A stretch of DNA of 9,932 bases, taken from the NCBI GenBank assembly GCA_021798235.1, contig JAJZMO010000092.1, positions 1 through 9,932 on the forward strand. The letters run 5' to 3'. Positions 1 to 5,494 of this stretch are shown one piece after another; within the stretch, counting starts at the first letter, position 1; every line of letters begins with the position of its first letter. The DNA comes from Acidobacteriota bacterium (GTDB lineage Bacteria > Acidobacteriota > Terriglobia > Terriglobales > Acidobacteriaceae). A program made the position numbers and the translations under genes. The notes under the pieces are model-generated. The model searched no databases and was not told the origin of the DNA. It was given only the letters and a program-made list of their open reading frames with translations.

Positions 1-83
1 TCCTGCAAGGTGTGGCCGTGGATTTGTGTCGTGGTGGGTTGCTTGCGCGCGCTGGGAGGGTTGAGAATGTTTTTGGATTCCAT
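1..83 (-). CDS. N-terminus of a probable oligopeptidase B (prolyl oligopeptidase family S9), partial
   Basis: The minus strand opens with ATG at 83-81 and stays open to the left edge, giving 27 complete codons; the rest of the gene lies outside the window. The peptide contains PPSARKQP, then TTTQIHGHTLQD. This resembles the conserved start of oligopeptidase B/prolyl oligopeptidase proteins (PPxAxKxP...HGxTxxDDYxWL), cytosolic or periplasmic serine peptidases that cut short peptides after basic residues or proline. No catalytic residue falls in this piece, because the Ser-Asp-His triad lies near the C-terminus. There is no evident signal peptide in the visible residues. A weak purine-rich ribosome site (AAAGAG) sits about 6 bases before the ATG, and a TATAGT box on the minus strand (100-105) could be its own -10 element, without a good -35. 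The gene follows the permease gene on the same strand after 53 bases. The family call rests on a short motif only. Confidence 0.6.
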   Translation of the reverse strand, partial: MESKNILNPPSARKQPTTTQIHGHTLQ

Positions 84-136
84 GAGAGGCTCTTTCTTCA
101 CTATAGCGGAGCATGAAGGCGGCAAGGACGCGGCAT

Positions 137-919
137 TTACCCGCGAATGCGTAATTGTTGATGGTGAGTGAAGACGCGGCGCGGAGCCAGATACGTGGCC
201 GTCAAACAGCTCAATCCGCCGGCGGTAAAGATCATGCCCAGTACGATGAATTGATACAGGGCCGCATAGACCGGCGAGGAGCCGGAGAGCACCATGCCAG
301 CCATGATGCCGGGAATCCAGACGATGCCCAGGGAACGCAGGTTGTCCATGGCCGGGATGAGGCTGGCGTGAAAGGCGGCGCGTAGATAGGGAGCGACGGC
401 GGCATCCGGGCTGGCTCCCAAAGCCAGTGCCGATTCGATTTCTCCAGTATGACTGCGCAGCTCGCCTAAAAAGCGATTGAGGAAGAGCGACTGGATGTTC
501 ATATTCTGCGCGATGACCATGCTGCCGACGGGCACGAGCATTTTGACCTCTGGTGCGATAATGCCGAGCAGCGTCATGAGCGCGATTACCGTGCCCGCGC
601 CAGCGGCCAGGCAGGTGAGAGCCAGCGTGTAGGTTTCTGGAATGGCGCGCGCGCGGCGACGGACGATGCTGGCCGCAGTGAGAATCATAGCGGCCAGTAA
701 AGGCAGCGACGTCCACCAAGGGCCGCGCAGCAGCAACGCGAGGACCGCACCGACCAGCAAAATCTGTACCAGGCCGCGCAGCAGCGCGAGGGGAATTTCT
801 TTTTGCAGACGCACGCCGCGCTTGGTGGCCAGCCAGGCAACCAGAGTGGCCGTGATGGAGACGATGACCGCCTGCGCCAAGCCGAGACTCAATTGCGTGT
901 GAAAAAAATATCTAAGCAT
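137..919 (-). CDS. fetB: ABC transporter permease, FetB/UPF0014 family (putative iron or metal exporter)
   Basis: This 260-residue integral membrane protein would form the channel of the exporter whose ATPase is encoded just upstream. E. coli FetB is almost the same length and, with FetA, exports iron and protects against oxidative stress. The chain is mostly hydrophobic, with segments near residues 8-30, 42-64, 71-84, 97-121, 125-145, 194-213 and 217-240. The family-type blocks LVPVGSMVIAQNMN (128-141) and the stretch around LGIVWIPGIMAGMVLSG (197-213) are present. GEIESALALGAS (159-170) looks like the loop that couples to the ATPase. The ATG at 919-917 is chosen because it is preceded by a strong ribosome site (GGAGAGG, 7 bases upstream) and gives the family's usual length. 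The frame stays open further upstream to 1210, but that part is antisense-frame shadow of the ATPase gene. The start overlaps the ATPase stop by 8 bases, which suggests translational coupling. The exported substrate is inferred from the family and is not visible here. Confidence 0.85.
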   Translation of the reverse strand: MLRYFFHTQLSLGLAQAVIVSITATLVAWLATKRGVRLQKEIPLALLRGLVQILLVGAVLALLLRGPWWTSLPLLAAMILTAASIVRRRARAIPETYTLALTCLAAGAGTVIALMTLLGIIAPEVKMLVPVGSMVIAQNMNIQSLFLNRFLGELRSHTGEIESALALGASPDAAVAPYLRAAFHASLIPAMDNLRSLGIVWIPGIMAGMVLSGSSPVYAALYQFIVLGMIFTAGGLSCLTATYLAPRRVFTHHQQLRIRG

Positions 920-1601
920 GCAACAGCCTCTCCACGGGGCCATGGCCGACGGCTTTTCCGTCTTCGAGTAGCAAGGCGCAATCTGCCACGCGCTGCGCTT
1001 GCGCGCGGTCATGCGTGACCCAGACGCAGGTGAGGTGACGCGCACGCACGATGGAGCAGAGTAGATCCTCGACAGTGCGTTTGGATGTTTCATCCAGTGC
1101 CGAGGTGGGTTCATCGAGCAGAAGAATCTCCGGCTCATTGGCCAGGGCGCGGGCGATGGCGACGCGTTGCGCCTCGCCGCCGGAAAGAGTTTTGGCATCG
1201 CGCATTGCATAGCCGGGCAGGCCGACCTGTTCCAGCAGTTGCGTAATCTGCGCTTCCGTTAGGCTGCGTTTGTGCTGGCGTGGGCCAAATTGAATATTGT
1301 CCGAAACGGTGCCAGAGAACAAATACGCGCGCTGCATGCCCATGCCCACGCGGCGGCGCAGCTCTTGTGCCGGAATTTTGCGGTAGTCTTGGCCGTCGAG
1401 AAACACGGTGCCCGAGGTTGGTTCGTCCAAGCGATTCAACATGCGCAGCAGTGTGGTTTTGCCGGAGCCGCTGGGGCCGAGAATTGCGAGAACCTGTCCG
1501 CGCTCGACGGTAAAGGAAAGATCATCGACCAACAACGGGCGCGCGCCTTGGCTGGTACCCATGCGCGTCAGGCTTTTGCAAACAAGTTGTGCATCGGCCA
1601 T
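912..1601 (-). CDS. fetA: ABC transporter ATP-binding protein, FetA-like
   Basis: This 229-residue ATPase would power the FetB-type permease encoded directly downstream. All nucleotide-binding motifs are intact: Walker A GPSGSGKTT (42-50), Q-loop at Gln90 in VGMGMQRAYLF, signature LSGGEAQR (139-146), Walker B EILLLDEP (158-165), D-loop SALD (167-170) and the switch histidine His197 in VTHD. E. coli FetA is about 225 residues, so this is a complete single-domain protein. The ATG at 1601-1599 has a ribosome site GGAG (complement of 1607-1610) 5 bases upstream. It is the first gene of a minus-strand transcript fetA-fetB and possibly the peptidase after it. It is divergent from the TPM gene across about 100 bases that must hold both promoters. 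General ABC ATPases look alike, and the FetA label depends mainly on the permease partner. Confidence 0.85.
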   Translation of the reverse strand: MADAQLVCKSLTRMGTSQGARPLLVDDLSFTVERGQVLAILGPSGSGKTTLLRMLNRLDEPTSGTVFLDGQDYRKIPAQELRRRVGMGMQRAYLFSGTVSDNIQFGPRQHKRSLTEAQITQLLEQVGLPGYAMRDAKTLSGGEAQRVAIARALANEPEILLLDEPTSALDETSKRTVEDLLCSIVRARHLTCVWVTHDRAQAQRVADCALLLEDGKAVGHGPVERLLHA

Positions 1602-1701
1602 AGGGTCTCCGTGGAGCGTGCATCTTTAGTGTACAAATCCGCTGACAGCTGCGAAGGTTCTGGGGAACAAACCTGGAGCAGACGCCGTACAATCGTCGTA
1701 T
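1602..1701. promoter_or_regulatory. Divergent intergenic region between fetA and the TPM gene
   Basis: These 100 bases separate two outward-facing genes and so should contain both promoters. On the plus strand TACAAT (1688-1693) resembles a -10 box, but it lies very close to the first ATG at 1702 and has no good -35 at 17 bases. If it is real, the ATG at 1729 is the likelier start. On the minus strand TACACT (complement of 1628-1633) is a possible -10 for fetA, also with a poor -35. I see no clear operator palindrome. The promoter assignments are weak. Confidence 0.3.
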
Positions 1702-2535
1702 ATGTGGATGCACAAGAAAGTAGAAACGATGCTCCGCCCCGTGCGCCTGCGAGTTGTGCGGCGGTGGTCATGGGCTTCTGCCGTATTTGTGCTGGCCTTG
1801 TTGGTAACCATGGCCGCGCAGGCAGAAACCATTGCCGATCTGCATCCATCGGGATACGTGAATGATTTTGCCGGAGTGCTTTCGCCAGCCACGCGCAGCC
1901 GGTTGGAGGCGCTTTGCACGGAAGTGGATCAGCAGGCGCACGCACAGATTGCCGTGGTCACCGTACACACGACGGGGGATGACCCAATCGATGACTTTGC
2001 CGTGCGCTTGGAAGAGCAGTGGAAGGTGGGGCCAAAAGGTTCGGATCGCGGGCTGCTGTTGATACTTGCCACGGATGACCATCATTACCGCTTTGAAGTT
2101 GGCTACGGGCTGGAGTCCATCTTGCCGGATGGGCTGGTTGGAGATTTTGGACGGCAGATGGTTCCGTATTTGCGCCGGAACGATTACGATGATGCCGTAA
2201 CGCTGGGCGTGCTCAATGTGGCGCGCGTGATTGCCAACGACGCCAAGGTGACGCTCAGCGATGCCGCGCAAACTCCGGCGATGCAGCCCACGCCGCGCCC
2301 CATACGCCTAGCGCATGATATTTTTCTAGCCGTCATCCTGCTGGTGGTGTTCTTGTGGTTGATGCGATCGGGGCCGTCTGGGCTGCCGGGGTTTTTACTG
2401 GGCATGCTGCTCGGCAACATTCTTGGTGGCGGTGGTGGCGGCGGCGGTGGATTTGATGACCGCGATGGTGGTGGCGGATTTGGTGGTTTTGGCGGCGGGG
2501 CTTCCGGTGGCGGTGGAGCTTCCGGAAGCTGGTAG
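1702..2535 (+). CDS. TPM-domain (YgcG-like) protein with signal peptide and glycine-rich tail
   Basis: This is a 277-residue exported protein of the TPM_phosphatase family. Residues 20-41 form a signal sequence (RRWSWASAV..., hydrophobic core, cleavage likely after AQA at 41). The TPM domain covers about 50-180, with the typical GYVNDFAGVLS start, the block around RGLLLILATDDHHYRFEVGYGLE (117-139) and DGLVGDF (143-149). A membrane helix follows at about 207-221. The end is a low-complexity tail with nine consecutive glycines (242-250) and a final GASGSW. Members have been linked to membrane-protein or photosystem maintenance and acid-phosphatase activity, but no bacterial role is firmly established. 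Start choice is uncertain: ATG codons at 1702, 1708 and 1729 are in frame, and the last gives 268 residues and a cleaner signal peptide. The gene is followed after about 50 bases by lemA. Genes of these two families are often neighbours, usually with lemA first. Confidence 0.85.
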   Translation: MWMHKKVETMLRPVRLRVVRRWSWASAVFVLALLVTMAAQAETIADLHPSGYVNDFAGVLSPATRSRLEALCTEVDQQAHAQIAVVTVHTTGDDPIDDFAVRLEEQWKVGPKGSDRGLLLILATDDHHYRFEVGYGLESILPDGLVGDFGRQMVPYLRRNDYDDAVTLGVLNVARVIANDAKVTLSDAAQTPAMQPTPRPIRLAHDIFLAVILLVVFLWLMRSGPSGLPGFLLGMLLGNILGGGGGGGGGFDDRDGGGGFGGFGGGASGGGGASGSW

Positions 2536-2575
2536 GAACAAAATTTTTCCAGGTTGCGTATTTTGGATTCGAAAT

Positions 2576-2579
2576 GGAG
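2576..2579 (+). promoter_or_regulatory. Ribosome binding site of lemA, supports the 2589 start
   Basis: GGAG lies 9 bases before ATG 2589, in the 53-base gap after the TPM gene. This favours 2589 over the in-frame ATG at 2574, which overlaps the site and has only a short GGA upstream. Confidence 0.6.
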
Positions 2580-2588
2580 CGAGAACGA

Positions 2589-3182
2589 ATGAAACGTGCT
2601 GGTGTTGTAATTCTCTTAGTGGTGTTGGTGTTTGTAGCGGTAGCGATGCTGGTCTTTGGCAGCTATATCTCCGCGAAGAACCAGATGATCGCGCAGAATG
2701 AGCAGGTGAAGACCGCATGGTCGCAGGTGGAGATTGTGTTGCAGCGGCGTGCGGATTTGATTCCGAACCTGGTGGCCACTGTTCAGGGTTATGCCAAGCA
2801 GGAACAGACCGTTTTTGGCGATATTGCCAATGCGCGTGCTGCGTTGTTGTCCGCAAAGACGCCATCGTCCAAGATTGCAGCCAATGGACAATTGGATGGC
2901 GCGCTGGGGCGCTTGCTGGCGATTTCAGAGAATTATCCTGAGCTGCGCTCGAATGAGAATTTTTTGCAGTTGCAGGATGAGTTGGCTGGAACAGAGAATC
3001 GCATCGCAGTCGAGCGGCGTCGGTACAACGAGACGTTGCGCGATTACAACACGTACATCCTGCAGTTTCCCAACAGCGTCTGGGCCAACATCGCAGGCTT
3101 TCATCCCAACGATGCGTATTTTGAGGCCAGCCCCGCGTCCCAGCAGGTTCCCAAGGTGGATTTTTCGGGGGCGGCGAAGTAG
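2589..3182 (+). CDS. lemA: LemA family protein
   Basis: This 197-residue protein is anchored by one N-terminal membrane helix (about residues 4-25) with a long helical domain beyond it. The family hallmark is clear: WSQVEIVLQRRADLIPNLVATVQGYAKQE, spanning about 44-72, followed by a helical stretch and LQDELAGTENRIAVERRRYNETLRDYN (within about 126-155). The usual C-terminal part with a short PNS/FPNS motif and Phe-Glu-Ala-Ser sequence is also present (FPNSVWANIAGF, then YFEAS). LemA proteins are widespread and structurally characterised as helical bundles, but their biochemical role is unknown; in several bacteria they sit beside TPM-domain or M48 peptidase genes. ATG 2589 is chosen because of its ribosome site and because the MKR start immediately precedes the membrane helix. 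The alternative ATG at 2574 adds five charged residues. It probably shares a transcript with the TPM gene upstream. Confidence 0.9.
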   Translation: MKRAGVVILLVVLVFVAVAMLVFGSYISAKNQMIAQNEQVKTAWSQVEIVLQRRADLIPNLVATVQGYAKQEQTVFGDIANARAALLSAKTPSSKIAANGQLDGALGRLLAISENYPELRSNENFLQLQDELAGTENRIAVERRRYNETLRDYNTYILQFPNSVWANIAGFHPNDAYFEASPASQQVPKVDFSGAAK

Positions 3183-3215
3183 TTTTATAGCAATGCAGCC
3201 CAAGCGCCTGTAATG

Positions 3216-3265
3216 CAACACAACCACAGACTGCAAAGGGATGTCTGCAATCTCTGGTTGTGTTG
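3216..3265. repeat. Long imperfect inverted repeat (hairpin) after lemA
   Basis: The left arm CAACACAACCACAGA (3216-3230) pairs with TCTCTGGTTGTGTTG (3251-3265) at 14 of 15 positions (C-C mismatch 3227/3254). After one further mismatch the stem continues with TGCA/TGCA (3232-3235 with 3246-3249), leaving a loop of about 10 bases. It lies 33 bases after the lemA stop in an AT-rich gap. No T-run follows on either strand, so it is not a textbook intrinsic terminator. It may act as a Rho-independent-like or mRNA-stabilising hairpin, or be a small dispersed palindromic element. Confidence 0.7.
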
Positions 3266-3383
3266 AACACGCAATGAGACTGAGATCGACAATCAGCTCA
3301 TTATTCAAAGCCTTCAATAGCAATTGATTTTTTGTAATACTCACACATCCATATTTCGCAAAAATTAAATTGGGAGTGCATAC
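3266..3383 (+). promoter_or_regulatory. AT-rich upstream region of the orphan gene
   Basis: These bases lie between the hairpin and the GTG start. The row 3301-3360 has 18 G/C in 60. A possible promoter is TTCAAT (3313-3318) with TAATAC (3336-3341), spacer 17 bases; another -35-like TTGATT is at 3324. Matches are partial and AT-rich DNA gives such matches by chance. Confidence 0.25.
3372..3376 (+). promoter_or_regulatory. Ribosome binding site deciding the GTG start at 3384
   Basis: GGGAG is 7 bases before GTG 3384, ideal spacing. The first in-frame ATG is far inside the reading frame, so this site supports initiation at GTG. Confidence 0.65.
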
Positions 3384-4328
3384 GTGTCATTTTGCACCAT
3401 CTTGGGAACCATTCGTCGCGTCAAACATCGCAAGTTGCTGCCAATAAAAGAAATACTCGTAGGTGGACACGGTGGCGGACACAGTGGGAATATTCATCAC
3501 CAAATTAAAAGTTTTGTATTGAAGAATAAATACGTTGGTGAAAAGCTCCTTCGGAAATCTTTATTGGGGATGTATGCGCGTAAAAAATACAGACTTGAAA
3601 TTCCATACATGGATACCGAATGGATGAAGCCGAAGGAGAAAATTCATCCGATACATTGGCAACTCGAAGATGATGACCCGTACCCATGGGTGACTGCGCA
3701 GTTTGCTTCTGTTGTGCTCACCACCACGCTGCACACTGAAAAATCTAGTTTGTTCGACGACCAGCAAAAATTGCAGCTTCTTGCGTTTGTGGATGAAGTT
3801 GCCCAGCGCTATAGCAGCCCCAGCTCAAAATACTGGAAGCTGGCTCGGTTTTCCTCGTCAGTAGGAATCGATGGGTTCGGCGTCAGCAGCCTGATTGCTG
3901 GCTTTGCGCACACGAATGATTTTTCCCCAGCATTGCAGAAGGCGGAGGATGTATCAGGAGCGTGGCTGCACCCGCTTCCGTGGTATGCGAGCTATGCTCC
4001 GATCGAAGGCGTCATCGCGGGAAATTATGTGCCGAACCTCGCCTGGGAGATTGGTGGAACGGCCAATCTGTTTACAGCCGGAATTGGATTGCAGGGATTA
4101 CTGCCGACAATTTACTGGGAAAGGAATAGGCAGTATAAAAACTATCTGCTGAAAAAGAAACGGGAAGAATTCGTTCGTATTTTTGATATTTTGCAAAACA
4201 AGAGGGTGACCCAAGAATACAACTCTAGATTAATTATGGATCATTCCATGGGGGAGGTGAACCAGTTGGTGCTCCCAGAGTACCGCTACATTGTGAACCG
4301 CTACAAAACAGAGGTCTTTCATTTATAG
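3384..4328 (+). CDS. Unrecognised 314-residue protein in an AT-rich segment
   Basis: I do not recognise this protein. It starts at GTG 3384 behind a well-placed GGGAG and ends at the TAG at 4326-4328, 50 bases before a strong terminator hairpin. The N-terminus is basic (RRVKHRK at 11-17), then comes a glycine/histidine cluster GGHGGGHSGNIHH (27-39) that could bind metal or a phosphate. A central part is rich in aromatic residues and tryptophan (PYPWVTAQF, then HPLPWYASYAP). A moderately hydrophobic glycine-rich stretch around NLAWEIGGTANLFTAGIGL (about 218-236) may be membrane-associated or buried, and a basic segment with KKKREEF follows. There is no signal peptide and no catalytic motif I can name. 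Codons are clearly more AT-rich than in neighbours (row 3541-3600 has 22 G/C of 60, against 38 of 60 in row 6301-6360), which suggests horizontal acquisition. It stands alone, with its own transcription unit. Confidence 0.75.
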   Translation: MSFCTILGTIRRVKHRKLLPIKEILVGGHGGGHSGNIHHQIKSFVLKNKYVGEKLLRKSLLGMYARKKYRLEIPYMDTEWMKPKEKIHPIHWQLEDDDPYPWVTAQFASVVLTTTLHTEKSSLFDDQQKLQLLAFVDEVAQRYSSPSSKYWKLARFSSSVGIDGFGVSSLIAGFAHTNDFSPALQKAEDVSGAWLHPLPWYASYAPIEGVIAGNYVPNLAWEIGGTANLFTAGIGLQGLLPTIYWERNRQYKNYLLKKKREEFVRIFDILQNKRVTQEYNSRLIMDHSMGEVNQLVLPEYRYIVNRYKTEVFHL

Positions 4329-4378
4329 GTCGGGATAGATGCCGTGTGATGGCGAATGGGGAGACCGAACGAGGGGAA

Positions 4379-4416
4379 CGCCAAAAAGGCCGATCGAGAG
4401 ATCGGCCTTTTTGGCG
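4379..4416. terminator. Perfect bidirectional intrinsic terminator between convergent genes
   Basis: A 17-base arm CGCCAAAAAGGCCGATC (4379-4395) pairs perfectly with GATCGGCCTTTTTGGCG (4400-4416) around a GAGA loop. Inside it, the GC-rich core GGCCGATC/GATCGGCC is flanked by A5 on the left and T5 on the right, so a U-run follows the core hairpin on both strands. It serves the orphan gene on the plus strand and the STAS gene on the minus strand, whose stop lies 9 bases away. Confidence 0.93.
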
Positions 4417-4425
4417 TGCTGAGAT

Positions 4426-4773
4426 TTACTTGTTGAAGGAGGCTACGGCTGCGGCTTCGTCGTCCTTGATGTCAAAGACAGTGTAGAGCTTGGTGATCTG
4501 CAGCAGGTCATGCACCTTCTTGGTCAGCTTCAACAGTTTCAGCTCCCCGCCCTGATTGCGGACAGAGGTAAAGGCGCTGACCAGTTCGCCGATGCCCGAA
4601 CTGTCGATATAGTTGACCTCTGCCAGGTTCAACAAGATGCGCTTGGAGCCTTTGCTGATGAGATCGCGCACGGCATCGCGCAGCTGCACGCTGCCCTCGC
4701 CCAAAGTAATGCGACCGCTGAGATCCAAAATCGTGACACCATCCACTTGGCGGGTGCTGGCTTTCATGCTCAT
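4426..4773 (-). CDS. STAS-domain anti-sigma factor antagonist (RsbV/SpoIIAA-like)
   Basis: This 115-residue cytosolic protein is a single STAS domain. The hallmark [11 protein letters not shown] (55-65) contains the two serines (58, 59), one of which is phosphorylated by the partner kinase in RsbV and SpoIIAA. The opening [18 protein letters not shown] is also typical of the family. In the partner-switch scheme, the unphosphorylated form binds the kinase/anti-sigma factor and frees its target, and phosphorylation prevents this. The start at 4773 is supported by GGAG (complement of 4783-4786) 9 bases upstream; the next in-frame ATG, two codons later, is too far from it. It lies 13 bases after the kinase gene and clearly shares its transcript, which ends at the bidirectional terminator. 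The sigma factor or other output it controls is not visible. The length is normal for the family. Confidence 0.92.
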   Translation of the reverse strand: MSMKASTRQVDGVTILDLSGRITLGEGSVQLRDAVRDLISKGSKRILLNLAEVNYIDSSGIGELVSAFTSVRNQGGELKLLKLTKKVHDLLQITKLYTVFDIKDDEAAAVASFNK

Positions 4774-4782
4774 ATAGAAATT

Positions 4783-4786
4783 CTCC
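4783..4786 (-). promoter_or_regulatory. Ribosome binding site of the STAS gene, abutting the kinase stop codon
   Basis: On the minus strand the kinase stop TAA runs directly into GGAG (TAAGGAG), 9 bases before the STAS ATG. Ribosomes ending on the kinase would be placed on the next site, consistent with coupled synthesis of the two partners. Confidence 0.7.
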
Positions 4787-5227
4787 TTACATGCCTGTTG
4801 GGGCGGAAGTGAAATGTTTAATGAGGGTTAATTCCGTGCCCGGATGTAGCTGTTTGAAGTGTACCTCGTCCATAAAGGATCGGATGAGAAAAATGCCGCG
4901 CCCAGAGCCGCTGAGCAGGTTTTCGGGTGCGCGCGGGTCCGTGAGTTGCGAGATGTCCAGCCCCTTGCCCTGATCGGAAATGCGAATGACCAGCGCCGTG
5001 CCCGTATTCTCAAACGATGCGGTGATTTTTTTTTGCGCGTCGTAGGCGTTTCCATGCAGGACTGCGTTGACAGCTGCCTCGCGTACGGCCATGGAGACCT
5101 GGAAGACGGCATCCTCGTCGAAACCGGCTTTTTGCGCGATTTGTTCCGCAGCCTGCTCAACCCTGTTCACGCTCTCCAGCGATGAGTCCAAGGTGTAGGT
5201 ATACCGGCTTGCAGTCGAGTCGGCCAC
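4787..5227 (-). CDS. Serine kinase / anti-sigma factor, RsbW/SpoIIAB-like (HATPase_c_2)
   Basis: This is a GHKL-fold ATPase that in this family phosphorylates its STAS antagonist and sequesters a sigma factor. The N-box is clear, with Glu50 and Asn54 in [12 protein letters not shown] (49-60). The G1 box is SDQGKGLD (84-91) and the G2 box [16 protein letters not shown] (107-122). The C-terminus [11 protein letters not shown] is typical. The start is uncertain. GTG 5227 gives 146 residues, the usual length, and the N-terminus [14 protein letters not shown]; a GGAG lies 12 bases upstream, rather far. An ATG at 5353 would give 188 residues with a low-quality basic extension, has no ribosome site, and would place the start upstream of a TTGACA promoter-like box. 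The frame remains open even further, to 7291, but that is antisense to other genes. The STAS gene follows after 13 bases. Confidence 0.87.
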   Translation of the reverse strand: MADSTASRYTYTLDSSLESVNRVEQAAEQIAQKAGFDEDAVFQVSMAVREAAVNAVLHGNAYDAQKKITASFENTGTALVIRISDQGKGLDISQLTDPRAPENLLSGSGRGIFLIRSFMDEVHFKQLHPGTELTLIKHFTSAPTGM

Positions 5228-5302
5228 GTCTTGATTTGGCTCCGTACGCGCCCTGTTGCGGGCCGTTTGCCGGGTGGGAGAGAAAAAACGCCCACCACGG
5301 GC

Positions 5303-5332
5303 AGTTTGCTTGTCCGTTGGGTGGCATGTCAA
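5303..5332 (-). promoter_or_regulatory. Possible promoter of the kinase-STAS operon
   Basis: On the minus strand there is a perfect TTGACA (complement of 5327-5332) and, 18 bases on, CAAACT (complement of 5303-5308), a poor -10 match. If it is used, the transcript would start about 70 bases before GTG 5227 and exclude the ATG at 5353. It is a single-site guess from sequence. Confidence 0.3.
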
Positions 5333-5353
5333 GGCAGCGGGAGGAGGCTGCAT

Positions 5354-5494
5354 GGGCGGGAAGTCAGGATTTTTCACGGGAAAGATGCGGGAGCAGCAAA
5401 AGGTGCGGTACTCTTCTGGGGGGAAGCCTGTGCGCAGCCGGGGATAGGATTCATGGCGCGTGCGGCGTTCGACCAAGGTATTTGGGGACCGGCC
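5354..5494. promoter_or_regulatory. Intergenic region upstream of the PRC/MgtE_N/CBS gene
   Basis: This is about 140 bases between divergent genes. It has no convincing plus-strand -35/-10 pair. It contains an alternative ATG at 5453 in frame with the downstream gene. The GGGGA at 5484-5488 is the ribosome site for ATG 5495. Confidence 0.3.

Noticed and set aside
920..1210. N-terminal extension of the permease frame
   Set aside because: It lies antiparallel-frame inside the well-defined ATPase gene and has no family similarity; a strong ribosome site and the proper family start are at 919.
2425..2530. GGN-rich stretch as a possible tandem repeat or CRISPR-like array
   Set aside because: It encodes the glycine-rich tail typical of TPM proteins; there are no regular repeat-spacer units.
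2395..3270. 291-codon minus-strand frame over the TPM tail and lemA
   Set aside because: It is a shadow of lemA and the glycine-rich tail, with low-complexity Ser/Thr/Pro composition and no recognisable domain.
5231..5494. Upstream extension of the PRC/MgtE_N/CBS reading frame
   Set aside because: The N-terminal 88 residues do not look like the family, they overlap the kinase promoter region, and good ribosome sites lie at the later ATGs.
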